Of a DNA stretch of 64,000 nt, positions 9,752-17,672 are shown in pieces (the first letter of the stretch is position 1; every line of letters starts with the position of its first letter). Made by a program: the position numbers and the translations under genes. The notes beneath the pieces are model-generated. The model was not told the origin of the DNA, searched no databases, and saw only the letters and a list, made by a program, of their open reading frames with translations. The DNA is from Pseudomonas aestuarii (GTDB lineage: Bacteria > Pseudomonadota > Gammaproteobacteria > Pseudomonadales > Pseudomonadaceae). Location: NCBI RefSeq assembly GCF_027988105.1, contig NZ_JAQJZJ010000010.1, positions 124,001 to 188,000 of the forward strand, in the 5' to 3' direction.

Positions 9752-10363
9752 CTATTGCCGGGCGCCGCCGGCCCTGGCCTGACACTTCATCTGCGGCGCC
9801 TCATGGCCCCACACCACGGTGACTTCACCCTGGTGCTCCCAGAACGACTCGTTGCGGCCCTGGTACCTGCTGCCACTGGCCGCAGGCTGCTGGTACATCA
9901 GCGAGCTACTGTCGCCGAACTCGATCACTGCCGTTGGCGGCTCGCTCGGGTAGTAGGTGGCAAGCACTTGCTTGGTCGGTATCCCATCGCACTCGAAGAA
10001 CAGCGGACCAGTGCCCTTGAGCAAGGCATAGCGGGCCTGCAGTTCGGCAATCCGCAGGCGATAACTAGCGGTCACGCATTGGCCGCGGTCTTCCGCTTTC
10101 CAGCACTCGTTGCGCCCCTTGATCCAGCCCCGCTGCTCCGCCTTGAGCAGCGGCCGATGCGGATTGCCGGCCTTGGCGGATGCCTGGCGGTATACCGCAG
10201 CCAACTGCTGGTCCAATTTGGCCAGAGCGGGTGTCTGGCAGATCATTTCCGCGATACTGCCAGAGCGCACCCGGGCGCAACTGAACGAGGGGTCGGCCGG
10301 CTCAGAGGCCAGCGCAGGCAGGCCGGCGAGCACCAATACCATGGGCGTCTTGAAATGGGGCAT
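9752..10363 (-). CDS. LprI/MliC-type lysozyme-inhibitor-like protein
   Basis: A 203-residue exported protein with a signal peptide (about 1-19). The first half matches the LprI (DUF1311) pattern: a Cys, IC near residue 40, LDQQLAAVYRQ, then a conserved Trp and Cys. The second half (about 120-195) has the MliC pattern, with FECDG, PPTAVIEFGD, PAASGSRYQG and a final Cys for a disulfide. Both folds are linked to periplasmic lysozyme inhibition in other Gram-negatives, so protection of peptidoglycan is the likely role. It converges on the hybrid kinase gene with only 14 bases between the stops. Whether it binds lysozyme is inference from family. Confidence 0.75.
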   Translation of the reverse strand: MPHFKTPMVLVLAGLPALASEPADPSFSCARVRSGSIAEMICQTPALAKLDQQLAAVYRQASAKAGNPHRPLLKAEQRGWIKGRNECWKAEDRGQCVTASYRLRIAELQARYALLKGTGPLFFECDGIPTKQVLATYYPSEPPTAVIEFGDSSSLMYQQPAASGSRYQGRNESFWEHQGEVTVVWGHEAPQMKCQARAGGARQ

Positions 10364-10381
10364 GGGGCCTACTCGCCGGTA

Positions 10382-10699
10382 TCAGGGCGCCAGCTTGACC
10401 TCGCTGATCTGGATCATCGGCTGGCTGTCGGTGAAGTTGGACAGATCCGCCATGATCCGCTCTGCATGGGGCGCAAAGCTCTTCTGGAAGCTCTCCACAC
10501 TGTCGAAATACAGGTGACTCATGGCGACGAAAGGTGCCGGGGTGTTCGGCCCGGCGCTGCTCAAGCCCTGGTCAACGGCGATGGCCTTACAGGCATCGCC
10601 CAGGCACTTGCGCACGATGTCCATATGTTGGCTGCAGTAGTAGCCGAAGTCGAAATGCACGCCTGGGTTGTTCGGGTAGAGCACGCTGACTTTGATCAT
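10382..10699 (-). CDS. EthD-family protein
   Basis: A 105-residue small cytoplasmic protein of the EthD dimeric alpha-beta barrel type. It begins MIKVSVLYPN and has the characteristic FDFGYYCSQHM followed by a conserved SHLYFDSVESF stretch. EthD-like proteins are accessory proteins or small enzymes in many degradative pathways; no specific reaction can be assigned. I chose the internal ATG at 10699 because the 39 residues before it look like non-coding sequence and the family begins at this methionine. It precedes the LprI/MliC-like gene by 18 bases on the same strand. Confidence 0.7.
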   Translation of the reverse strand: MIKVSVLYPNNPGVHFDFGYYCSQHMDIVRKCLGDACKAIAVDQGLSSAGPNTPAPFVAMSHLYFDSVESFQKSFAPHAERIMADLSNFTDSQPMIQISEVKLAP

Positions 10700-10834
10700 G
10701 CTGGTTGTCCTGGTGGTGATTGACCCATTCGCGACTGTGGCCGCGCCTACAGAATGGCGCAGATCGCAGCCAAGTGCTCTACAGCGTCGTCTTAAACTTA
10801 TTACCGTTGTTGTCACGCGGCCCCGAGCAACGCC

Positions 10835-11737
10835 CTAGTCGACGTCCTGGTACAGCCCCGGTAATTCGTATTGCAGGCCGTACTGCTGGTAAAGGCTCTT
10901 CACGTGGCCATCGAGGATCAACTCCTCGAGTTTTTCCTCCAGGGCGTAGGCCAGCTGCCGGTTGCTTTCGTGCACCACCATGCCGATATCCCAGACCTGC
11001 TTGCCCATCTTGGGATAGGCGTTCTGCGCCAGGGCCAGATGGCTGTCTGCGGCCTGCTTGACCTGCCAGTCGATCTCGCCGCGCAGGGCCATCACCGCAT
11101 CGACCTCTCCCTTCTTCATCCCGGCGAAGGCGGCCTGGGGATTGCGGAAGTGATGGGTCTTGCCACTGAGCATGCCGTCGAACACCGAGGACAGGTAGAA
11201 GGACGGCACGCTGTCGACCTCGACGCCAATCGGATGCTGCTGGAACACCGCCACGCTGGGCACGGCCTTGAGCCGGCGCTGGTCGTAGGCGACCTGCCAG
11301 CGCTCGCGCTGGTAGGGGCCGAACATCACCACCCGCTCGTTGACCAGTTCGCCGAACTCGTTGCTCATGTTGGCAAACTCGCGATCGTAAGGTACGCGCA
11401 GCATCACGTCAGCCAGCACATCCGGACGCAGGTAATGCCCGCGCCAGATGTAGTCGCGCAGATCGTCGTCGAGCTTTTCCCCCGGTGGCGCCCAGATCAG
11501 CTCCAGCTTGAGGCCCAGGCCTTTGGCCACTGCCTGGGCCAACTCGTAATCGACGCCGCGCGGCTGCCCATCCTGCTGGAAGCTGTAAGGCGGGAAATCC
11601 TCATAGAGGGCAACCTTGAGCACACCGGACTCGATGATCGAGTCATAGCTGCGTACTGGCGCCTGGGCCTGGGCCGGCGCAGCCAGCCCTCCCAAGGTAC
11701 AGAGCAACGCAGTCAACAGCAGGACATTCAGGCGCAT
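10835..11737 (-). CDS. PQQ-dehydrogenase-associated periplasmic binding protein (family 3)
   Basis: A 300-residue exported solute-binding protein (signal peptide MRLNVLLLTALL up to about AQAQA). The mature protein begins with the family 3 pattern GVLKVALYEDFPPYSF, then GVDYELAQAVAKGLGL. This matches the MoxJ-like group found beside quinoprotein dehydrogenases, thought to help assembly or cofactor delivery rather than import. ATG 11737 is 8 nt after GAGGAG; ATG 11743 overlaps the stop of the cytochrome gene and is only 2 nt from it. The stop/start overlap implies translational coupling to the cytochrome c-550. No ABC permease lies next to it, as is usual for this group. Confidence 0.75.
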   Translation of the reverse strand: MRLNVLLLTALLCTLGGLAAPAQAQAPVRSYDSIIESGVLKVALYEDFPPYSFQQDGQPRGVDYELAQAVAKGLGLKLELIWAPPGEKLDDDLRDYIWRGHYLRPDVLADVMLRVPYDREFANMSNEFGELVNERVVMFGPYQRERWQVAYDQRRLKAVPSVAVFQQHPIGVEVDSVPSFYLSSVFDGMLSGKTHHFRNPQAAFAGMKKGEVDAVMALRGEIDWQVKQAADSHLALAQNAYPKMGKQVWDIGMVVHESNRQLAYALEEKLEELILDGHVKSLYQQYGLQYELPGLYQDVD

Positions 11738-11742
11738 GGCCA

Positions 11743-12162
11743 TTACTCCTCGATGTGCACGCTCTCCAGGTAGCTGCGCACGGCCCACAGCGCTTCCTGG
11801 CTGAGGTAGTCGGCCATCTTCGGCATATACACCCGGCCGTCACGCACCGCCCCGTTGATCACCCGCTCCTTGAACCACTCGTCGCCCATGGCGCCGGTTT
11901 CCAGCAGGCGCAGGTCGGGGGCGATGCCGCCGGACTTGGCTTCCAGGCCGTGGCAGGCCGCACAGTTCTGGTTGTAGGCCGAAGCACCAATTTCGATAGC
12001 GTGCTCGTTGCCGCGATAGGGATTCTCCTCCAGCCACTCCTCGCCCAGGGGCTCCAGCCCCTTGGTCTCCACCGCTTGCGGCACCACATTGCCATGCGCC
12101 CATAGCGTGGTCGAGAAAGCCAATAGCAGCAGGGCGAAACCGGTTTTTTGTTTGATTTTCAT
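11743..12162 (-). CDS. pedF: Cytochrome c-550, PedF type
   Basis: A 139-residue periplasmic c-type cytochrome with a cleavable signal (about 1-23) and one haem site, CAACH (C67, C70, H71). The axial Met is probably in YMPKMADYL (113 or 116). It resembles the c-550 that takes electrons from PQQ-dependent alcohol dehydrogenases in pseudomonads. ATG 12162 is preceded by a purine-rich GAAGAGG. It is the first gene of a two-gene unit with the binding protein. The promoter region carries a TACC-AA-GGGA dyad (12269-12287) that resembles sites before two other genes of this cluster. The dehydrogenase it should serve is not in the window. Confidence 0.78.
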   Translation of the reverse strand: MKIKQKTGFALLLLAFSTTLWAHGNVVPQAVETKGLEPLGEEWLEENPYRGNEHAIEIGASAYNQNCAACHGLEAKSGGIAPDLRLLETGAMGDEWFKERVINGAVRDGRVYMPKMADYLSQEALWAVRSYLESVHIEE

Positions 12163-12549
12163 GATCCAGACCTCTTCGAATACACGCAGGACAGGCTTTA
12201 TTGAGCTTGCTTGTAGCCATCTTAGAAAGACCTGGGCGCACACCGAATGCTGCTTTGGTGGCTCGTGGCTAGTCCCTTGGTAGTAGAGCTTGTGGTGGCC
12301 GCCAGGCAAGACTTGCGCAGCACGGCTGCTGGTATCGACGGCTATCGGGCAGCAAACAGCCGGGCTTAACCGCGGCATCGTGCACCACGCGAGCGCGACA
12401 AGGGCATTGCTGTTTGCTGCAGCGGGCCAGCCGCATGGGCTAAAGCACGCTGCGAGAACACCGTCGTTTGAACCCGCGGCCAACCGGCAAAGCGCCAAGG
12501 CTCGTGCGCGGGGTAGCTGAAGACCGAAGCCGCATAGTTGCGGATGGCC
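12163..12549. other. Intergenic region upstream of the cytochrome gene
   Basis: About 390 bases holding the cytochrome promoter and the candidate AgmR-type dyad at 12269-12287. Short open frames near 12290-12520 do not resemble any protein I know and have no ribosome binding sites. In related clusters a quinoprotein dehydrogenase gene is often found near this cytochrome; there is no trace of one here. Confidence 0.45.
12269..12287 (-). promoter_or_regulatory. Candidate AgmR-type operator, copy 1
   Basis: Read on the minus strand this is CTACTACC-AA-GGGACTAG, about 110 bases before the cytochrome c-550 start. Its TACC-NN-GG-A core matches copies at 13057-13075 and 17206-17224. LuxR/NarL-type regulators bind short dyads of this form, and agmR lies in the same cluster. 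Assignment to AgmR is inference. Confidence 0.45.
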
Positions 12550-12993
12550 TTACTTGACCATGAAGTAGCCGAGCATGCCCTTGCCTTCCAGGCCCTTGGC
12601 ATAGAAGCGGTACTTGCCGGGCTTGATCGGCACGAAGAATATTTGCGCCTCGCCGGCATCCTCGAACTCGAGCTCGGTGAGGGTGATCGCCTTGATCTCC
12701 ACGCCACCGGCTTCGACCTTGCGCAGGAAGATCGAGGTGGCGAACTCCGGCGCCTGGAACGCGTATTCCTTCTGCCCGCTGGCGATGATCTTCAACTGGT
12801 AGGCCTTGCCGGTTTCCAGCTGGTATTCCAGCTGCGACATGCTGTAGTCGCTCTCCTCGTTGCCCAACACCAAGTCCGGCAGCGCGGTACCGCGACGGGT
12901 CAGGTCGCCGGCGGCGTAGGCATAGAGCGTGTCGAAGCCGATCAGGCTGCAAATCAGCAACACGGGAAGAAACAGCGCTTTAAGAATACGCAT
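12550..12993 (-). CDS. Exported cupredoxin-like protein
   Basis: A 147-residue exported protein (signal about 1-28). The mature part is a beta-rich domain with AYQLKIIASGQKEYAF, ITLTELEFEDAGEAQIFFVPIKPGKYRFYAKG and a final GYFMVK, which suggests a cupredoxin/plastocyanin fold. The usual copper-binding Cys-x-x-His is not present, so copper binding is doubtful; a lone Met near the C-terminus is the only candidate ligand. The ATG at 12993 has AGGTG 6 nt upstream; a GTG three codons earlier is less likely. It is divergent from the PQQ-type ABC genes and shares their promoter region, so a role in periplasmic alcohol oxidation is plausible but unproven. Confidence 0.6.
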   Translation of the reverse strand: MRILKALFLPVLLICSLIGFDTLYAYAAGDLTRRGTALPDLVLGNEESDYSMSQLEYQLETGKAYQLKIIASGQKEYAFQAPEFATSIFLRKVEAGGVEIKAITLTELEFEDAGEAQIFFVPIKPGKYRFYAKGLEGKGMLGYFMVK

Positions 12994-13056
12994 GGCGAAC
13001 ACCTATTATTGTTATGGGTCGATGCGGCCATGCTAAAACCCCTTGCTGCACGCGAA

Positions 13057-13075
13057 GTTACTACCTTGGTACGGG
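13057..13075 (+). promoter_or_regulatory. Candidate AgmR-type operator, copy 2
   Basis: GTTACTACC-TT-GGTACGGG contains a perfect TACC-TT-GGTA dyad. It sits between the divergent cupredoxin-like gene (start 12993) and the ABC binding-protein gene (start 13151), so it could serve either or both. A second partial match, GGTACTTTGGG, follows at about 13082-13092. Confidence 0.5.
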
Positions 13076-13150
13076 CCGACTGGTACTTTGGGCATATTCC
13101 CCCGGCGGGCTGCGCTTTCTATGCTGGCAACACCTACTCAGGAGTTGCCC

Positions 13151-14338
13151 ATGCGCCAGATCAGTCGTCATCTCTTGTTCTGTGCCGCCGTCACTCTCGG
13201 TTATGCGGCCATCAGCCAGGCCGGCAGCCCGGCAGCCGAGCTGCAGGTGCGCATCGCTTACCTGGCCTACACCCCAGCCACCGGACCTCTGCTGTCCAAT
13301 GTGATTGGCGAACCTGCGGACGCAGGCCTACGCGGCGCCGAACTGGCAATTGCCGACAGCAACAGCACCGGGCGCTTTCTCCAGCAGGCTTATAGCCTCG
13401 AGGTCGCCGAGCATGCCGACAGCCAGAGTCTGCTCGAGGCGGCCAGCGCGCTGCATGGCCAAGGCGTGCGCCTGTTCGTGATCAACGCCCCTGCCGCGAC
13501 CCTGCGCAAGCTCAGCCAGGCCCTCGCCGACAGCCTGCTGATCAATGCCGGCAGTCGCGACGACAGCCTGCGCCAGAGCGAGTGCCTACCTAACGTGCTG
13601 CACACCCTGCCGAGCCGGGCCATGCTCGCCGACGCCCTGGCGCAGTTTCTTGCCGTGCGCAGATGGACGCACTGGCTGCTGATCAGCGGCCCCACCGAGG
13701 ATGACCAGGCCTATGCGGCGGCCCTGCGGCGGGCGGCCAAGCGCTTCGGCCACAGCCTAGTCGCGGAGAAAGCCTGGAGCTTCGACAACGACCAGCGCCG
13801 CAGCGCCCAGGCCGAGATGCCGCTGTTCACCCAGACCACCGAATACGATGTGGTGCTGGTCGCGGACGAGCGCGGCGACTTCGGCGAATACCTGCCCTAC
13901 CAGACCTGGTACCCGCGCCCGGTGGCCGGCACCCAGGGCCTGACCCCGACCGGCTGGCACAAGACCGTGGAGACCTACGGTGCCGCGCAATTGCAGAAGC
14001 GTTTCGAGGCCCACGCCAAGCGCTGGATGAACGACCGCGACTACGCGGCCTGGATCGCCGTGCGCAGCATCGCCAGTGCGGTGAGCAAACTGGGCCAGGC
14101 CGACGCCAGGGCCATCCGCACGCTGGCCCTGAGCGATCAACTGCCGCTGGACGGCTTCAAGGGCCGCAAGCTGAGTTTCCGCAGCTGGAACGGCCAGCTG
14201 CGCCAACCCATCCCGCTGGTGCATCCCCGCGCCCTGGTCAGCAACTCGCCGCAGGAGGGCTTTCTGCATCCCACCAGCGAGCTGGATAGCCTCGGCTACG
14301 ACGCACCCGAGGTCAGCTGCAAGCTGACCGCCAACTGA
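13151..14338 (+). CDS. PQQ-dependent alcohol oxidation ABC substrate-binding protein
   Basis: A 395-residue periplasmic binding protein of the branched-chain amino acid (LivK-like) fold, with signal peptide MRQISRHLLFCAAVTLGYAAIS. The mature part begins with LQVRIAYLAYTPATGP and includes GAELAIADSNSTGRFL and a C-terminal YAAWIAVRSIASAV. It fits the binding-protein family found only beside PQQ alcohol dehydrogenase systems. The ATG at 13151 is preceded by AGGAG; upstream in-frame codons do not look coding. It is the first gene of a plus-strand run with the beta-propeller, ATPase and permease. The natural ligand is unknown; export or assembly functions have been proposed for these systems. Confidence 0.78.
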   Translation: MRQISRHLLFCAAVTLGYAAISQAGSPAAELQVRIAYLAYTPATGPLLSNVIGEPADAGLRGAELAIADSNSTGRFLQQAYSLEVAEHADSQSLLEAASALHGQGVRLFVINAPAATLRKLSQALADSLLINAGSRDDSLRQSECLPNVLHTLPSRAMLADALAQFLAVRRWTHWLLISGPTEDDQAYAAALRRAAKRFGHSLVAEKAWSFDNDQRRSAQAEMPLFTQTTEYDVVLVADERGDFGEYLPYQTWYPRPVAGTQGLTPTGWHKTVETYGAAQLQKRFEAHAKRWMNDRDYAAWIAVRSIASAVSKLGQADARAIRTLALSDQLPLDGFKGRKLSFRSWNGQLRQPIPLVHPRALVSNSPQEGFLHPTSELDSLGYDAPEVSCKLTAN

Positions 14339-14357
14339 CAACAAGAGGAATAATCCC

Positions 14358-15323
14358 ATGCGTTTCGCCTTGCTCGCCGCGAGCATCAGCCTGGCCCTGG
14401 CCAGCACCTCGGGCCTCGCCGCCACCGCCTATGTGTCCAACGAGAAAGACGACAGCATCAGCGTGATCGACCTCACCACCATGGAGGTGACTGCCACCCT
14501 GGACGTCGGCCAGCGCCCGCGCGGCCTGCTGCTGTCCAGCGACAACAAGCTGCTGTACATCTGCGCCAGCGACTCGGACCGGGTCCAGGTGATGGACCTG
14601 GCCACGCGCAAGATCATCAAGGAACTGCCCTCCGGCGCCGACCCCGAGCAGTTCGCCCTGCACCCCAACGACCGCTGGCTGTACATCTCCAACGAGGACG
14701 ATGCACTGGTCACCGTGGTCGACACCCAGACCGATCAGGTGCTCGGCCAGATCGACGTCGGTGTCGAGCCCGAAGGCATGGCCGTCAGCCCCGATGGCAA
14801 GTGGGCGGTCAACACCAGCGAAACCACCAACATGCTGCACTGGATCGACACCAGCAGCCACACCCTGGTCGACAACACCCTGGTCGACCAGCGCCCGCGG
14901 CATGTCGAGTTCGACGGCGACGGCAAGCGTCTGTGGGCCTCGGCGGAAATCGGCGGCACGGTCACCGTGATCGACGTCGCCAGCCGGCAGATCGAGAAGG
15001 TGCTGACCTTCCAGATCAAGGGCGTACACCCGGACAAGGTGCAACCGGTCGGGGTCAAGCTCAGCGCCGACGGCAAGTACGCCTTCGTCGCCCTGGGGCC
15101 GGCCAACCACGTGGCGGTGGTCGACGCCAAGAGCTATGAAGTGCTCGATTACCTGCTGGTCGGCCGGCGGGTCTGGCACCTTGCCTTCACCCCGGACCAG
15201 AAGCGCCTGCTGACCACCAACGGCGTCAGCGGCGACGTCTCGGTGATCGATGTGGACAACCTCAAGGTGAGCAAGTCGATCAAGGTCGGCCGCTATCCCT
15301 GGGGCGTGGTGGTCACCCCGTGA
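14358..15323 (+). CDS. YVTN-type beta-propeller, PQQ system associated
   Basis: A 321-residue exported protein (signal about 1-22) built of repeated YVTN/NHL-like blades. Repeats such as AYVSNEKDDSISVIDL, LYISNEDDALVTVVDT and LLTTNGVSGDVSVIDV recur about every 42 residues, giving roughly seven blades. This is the pattern of the beta-propeller always found in PQQ-linked ABC clusters. It follows the binding-protein gene by 19 bases with an AAGAGGAA ribosome binding site, and its stop overlaps the ATPase start by 4 bases. Its role is unknown beyond a periplasmic accessory function in alcohol oxidation. Confidence 0.8.
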   Translation: MRFALLAASISLALASTSGLAATAYVSNEKDDSISVIDLTTMEVTATLDVGQRPRGLLLSSDNKLLYICASDSDRVQVMDLATRKIIKELPSGADPEQFALHPNDRWLYISNEDDALVTVVDTQTDQVLGQIDVGVEPEGMAVSPDGKWAVNTSETTNMLHWIDTSSHTLVDNTLVDQRPRHVEFDGDGKRLWASAEIGGTVTVIDVASRQIEKVLTFQIKGVHPDKVQPVGVKLSADGKYAFVALGPANHVAVVDAKSYEVLDYLLVGRRVWHLAFTPDQKRLLTTNGVSGDVSVIDVDNLKVSKSIKVGRYPWGVVVTP

Positions 15324-16048
15324 ACGCCCTCGAGGTTAGCGCGCTAGGCTTCGCCTACGGTGCCCGCCAAGCCCTGCAGGGCATCGGCTTCAGCGTCGCG
15401 CCCGGCACCTTCGCCGCGCTGCTGGGGCCCAATGGCGCCGGTAAGTCGACCCTGATCGCCCTGCTCACCCGGCTCTACGATCTGCAGCAGGGCGATATCC
15501 AGGTGATGGGCTGCAGCCTGCGCCAGCAGCCGCGTCAGGCCCTGCGTCAACTCGGCGTGGTGTTCCAGAAGAGCACCCTGGACCTGGACCTGAGCGTCGA
15601 GCAGAACCTGCGCTACCACGCCGCCCTGCATGGCCTGGCCAAGCCATTGGCGCACGCACGGATCGACGAGGAACTGGCCCGTCAGCAGCTTGGCGAACGC
15701 CGTCATGACAAGGTCCGCGACCTCAACGGCGGCCACCGTCGCCGCGTGGAAATCGCCCGCGCCCTGCTGCACCGCCCACGCCTGCTGTTGCTGGACGAAG
15801 CCAGCGCCGGCCTCGACCCGGCCAGCCGCCTGGCGCTCAACCAGCATGTACGCCAGCTCTGCCGTGACGAAGGTCTGGCGGTGCTGTGGACCACCCACCT
15901 GCTCGATGAAGTGCAGGCAAGCGATCAGCTGCTGATCCTCAACCGTGGGCGCCTGGTCGCCCAGGGCCTGGCCAGCCAGATCGGCGCCGACGACGCCAGC
16001 CTGGCCGCCACCTTCGCCCGCCTGACCACCTGCGAGGCGCGCGCATGA
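15320..16048 (+). CDS. ABC transporter ATP-binding protein, PQQ system
   Basis: A 242-residue cytoplasmic ABC ATPase. Walker A is GPNGAGKST (about 35-43), the signature region is the divergent LNGGHRRRVEIARAL instead of LSGGQ, and Walker B is RLLLLDEASAGLD with the H-loop in TTHLLDEV. It begins with GTGA overlapping the propeller stop, so it is translationally coupled. With the ABC-2 permease at 16296 it should form an exporter typical of PQQ alcohol dehydrogenase clusters. REP-like repeats now separate it from that permease. The substrate is unknown. Confidence 0.85.
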   Translation: MNALEVSALGFAYGARQALQGIGFSVAPGTFAALLGPNGAGKSTLIALLTRLYDLQQGDIQVMGCSLRQQPRQALRQLGVVFQKSTLDLDLSVEQNLRYHAALHGLAKPLAHARIDEELARQQLGERRHDKVRDLNGGHRRRVEIARALLHRPRLLLLDEASAGLDPASRLALNQHVRQLCRDEGLAVLWTTHLLDEVQASDQLLILNRGRLVAQGLASQIGADDASLAATFARLTTCEARA

Positions 16049-16101
16049 ACCCTTCATGGCCAATCACCAGCGCCACGCTCCCCCGGGTATGGCGCAATAG
16101 C

Positions 16102-16260
16102 GTAGGAGCGGCCCATGGCCGCGATCCACTCGACCATTCGACGCCAATGCGCGGACATAGCCCGCTCCTACGAACGCCTCGCAACGTGGCAACGGCCTCG
16201 ACCGTTCCTACAGGTTCAGCGCTGACCCGGCGACTCGTGGGAACGGCCTTGGCCGAAACG
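16102..16260. repeat. REP-like palindromic repeats between ATPase and permease
   Basis: Four REP-like units lie in the 247-bp gap. GTAGGAGCGGCCCATGGCC starts at 16102, and an inverted GCCCGCTCCTACG ends at 16172. A degenerate inverted unit runs 16184-16213, and GTGGGAACGGCCTTGGCC starts at 16237. The GTAGGAGCGG core is the common Pseudomonas REP sequence. The pairs in opposite orientation are typical of REP doublets mobilised by a RAYT transposase elsewhere. They interrupt what should be a tight operon. Confidence 0.8.
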
Positions 16261-16295
16261 CTCTTCGCTTGCCCCCCTCCCAGGGAGACTCGTCC

Positions 16296-17087
16296 ATGAA
16301 CGCCTACTGGTACTGCCTGCAAGGCATCGTGCAGCGCGAATGGCTGCGTTTCGTCCTGCAGCGTTCGCGCTTCTTCAGCGCCCTGGTGCGCCCGCTGCTG
16401 TGGCTGCTGGTGTTCGCCGCCGGCTTTCGCGCCGCCCTGGGCATCGCCATCATCGCCCCCTATGACACCTACATCACCTACGAGACCTACATAGTGCCGG
16501 GCCTGGCCTGCATGATCCTGCTGTTCAACGGCATGCAAGGCTCGCTGTCGATGGTCTACGACCGGGAGATGGGCAGCATGCGCGTGCTGCTGACCAGTCC
16601 GTTGCCGCGCGCCTTCCTGCTCGCCAGCAAACTGCTGGCCATCGCCCTGATCTCGCTGCTGCAGGTCTACGCCTTCCTCGCCATCGCCTGGCTGTATGGC
16701 GTGCAGCCGCCGATCTGGGGCCTGCTCAGCGCCCTGCCCGCGCTGCTACTGGTAGCGCTGCTGCTCAGCGCTCTGGGCTTGCTGCTGTCCAACGGCATCC
16801 GCCAGCTGGAGAACTTCGCCGGGGTGATGAATTTTGTGATCTTCCCGCTGTTCTTCCTGTCCTCGGCGCTCTACCCGCTGTGGAAGATGCGCGAAGCCAA
16901 CGAATGGCTGTACTGGCTCTGTGCGCTCAACCCTTTCACCCATGCGGTGGAACTGGTGCGCTTCGCCCTCTACCAGCGCCTGAGCCTCAGCGCCCTGCTG
17001 ATCTGCCTGGGCCTGACCGCGCTGTTCGCCGTGCTCGCGGTCCTCACCTTCAACCCGCAACACGCCGCCCTGCGCCGGGCCAACTAA
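16296..17087 (+). CDS. ABC-2 type permease, PQQ alcohol system
   Basis: A 263-residue inner-membrane permease with about six hydrophobic segments, including RPLLWLLVFAAGFRAALGI, LLAIALISLLQVYAFLAIAWL and a C-terminal LLICLGLTALFAVLAVL. The ABC-2 signature appears around GSLSMVYDREMGSMRVLLTSPLPR and in NFVIFPLFFLSSALYPLW. It matches the PedC-type permease that pairs with the ATPase at 15320. ATG 16296 has a good CAGGGAGA site; an upstream ATG at 16269 lacks one. Direction and substrate of transport are unknown; the ABC-2 fold normally means export. Confidence 0.83.
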   Translation: MNAYWYCLQGIVQREWLRFVLQRSRFFSALVRPLLWLLVFAAGFRAALGIAIIAPYDTYITYETYIVPGLACMILLFNGMQGSLSMVYDREMGSMRVLLTSPLPRAFLLASKLLAIALISLLQVYAFLAIAWLYGVQPPIWGLLSALPALLLVALLLSALGLLLSNGIRQLENFAGVMNFVIFPLFFLSSALYPLWKMREANEWLYWLCALNPFTHAVELVRFALYQRLSLSALLICLGLTALFAVLAVLTFNPQHAALRRAN

Positions 17088-17205
17088 CCCCGCCTGCTCG
17101 CGACTGAAGCGCCGCGCCGCCCGGTCGCCCCTGCCCACGCAACCTGCGCGAACGCCCTCGCCAATTACCTGTGCCTCGATAAAACAGCCACTTACGCTCA
17201 TCCTT

Positions 17206-17224
17206 CTACTACTTTGGTACTACT
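17206..17224 (+). promoter_or_regulatory. Candidate AgmR-type operator, copy 3
   Basis: CTACTACT-TT-GGTACTACT carries a TACT-TT-GGTA core about 80 bases before the decayed CXXCW-type gene. It is the third member of the set at 12269 and 13057. The presence of an intact operator before a damaged gene suggests the gene was once expressed together with the PQQ cluster. Confidence 0.45.
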
Positions 17225-17303
17225 TATCCTCTCCAATGTAGAATTCCCAAAGCAGGGGTATTGCTCTGTAATACGCACACAAAAAGAATCGAGACTTAAG
17301 GTG

Positions 17304-17630
17304 ATGAAACATTGCCTAGCCCTGTCCACGGGCTCTTCGCTGATCGCACGCCTGCTGCTGGCCACCCCGGTCCAGGCGGAAACTGCGCGCCTGGCTGCCG
17401 ACGGCTATCGTCTCAGCCGTTATCGCAGCCCCACGCCCGACCAGGTAAGGCCTGGCGACAAAGGCGGCCCGCTGGTGTTTAACTGCCGCGCCGACTGCAG
17501 ACCTGACAGGAAGGTGCTCAAGCGTGGCCACCCCCTGGGTGACCACAACCGCAACCGCATCGATGGCTGGCCTGCCGCCAGTCCGCACACAACCGCTCGT
17601 CCCGCCATAACCGTGCAAGCATTTCCCTAA
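17304..17630 (+). pseudogene. Internally deleted PQQ-associated CXXCW-motif protein
   Basis: An open frame of 108 codons with a signal-like start (MKHCLALSTG to PVQAE). It then has ADGYRLSRYRSPTPDQV, which is how PQQ-linked CXXCW-motif proteins begin. It then jumps to PLVFNCRADCRPDRKVLKRG and RIDGWPAA, which resemble the C-terminal quarter of that family (normally CRADCW followed by an Ala/Lys-rich helix and DGIDGW). The middle is missing by comparison with the usual length of about 180 residues, and the Trp after the second Cys is lost. I read this as a decayed gene held open by chance. The family identification rests on recalled motifs. Confidence 0.55.
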
Positions 17631-17672
17631 GGCTGTAGCCACACCATAATCAAAACAATGAGGTGAAAGGCC

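Noticed and set aside
16045..16299. Short frame between the ABC ATPase and permease
   Set aside because: It is made of REP repeats.
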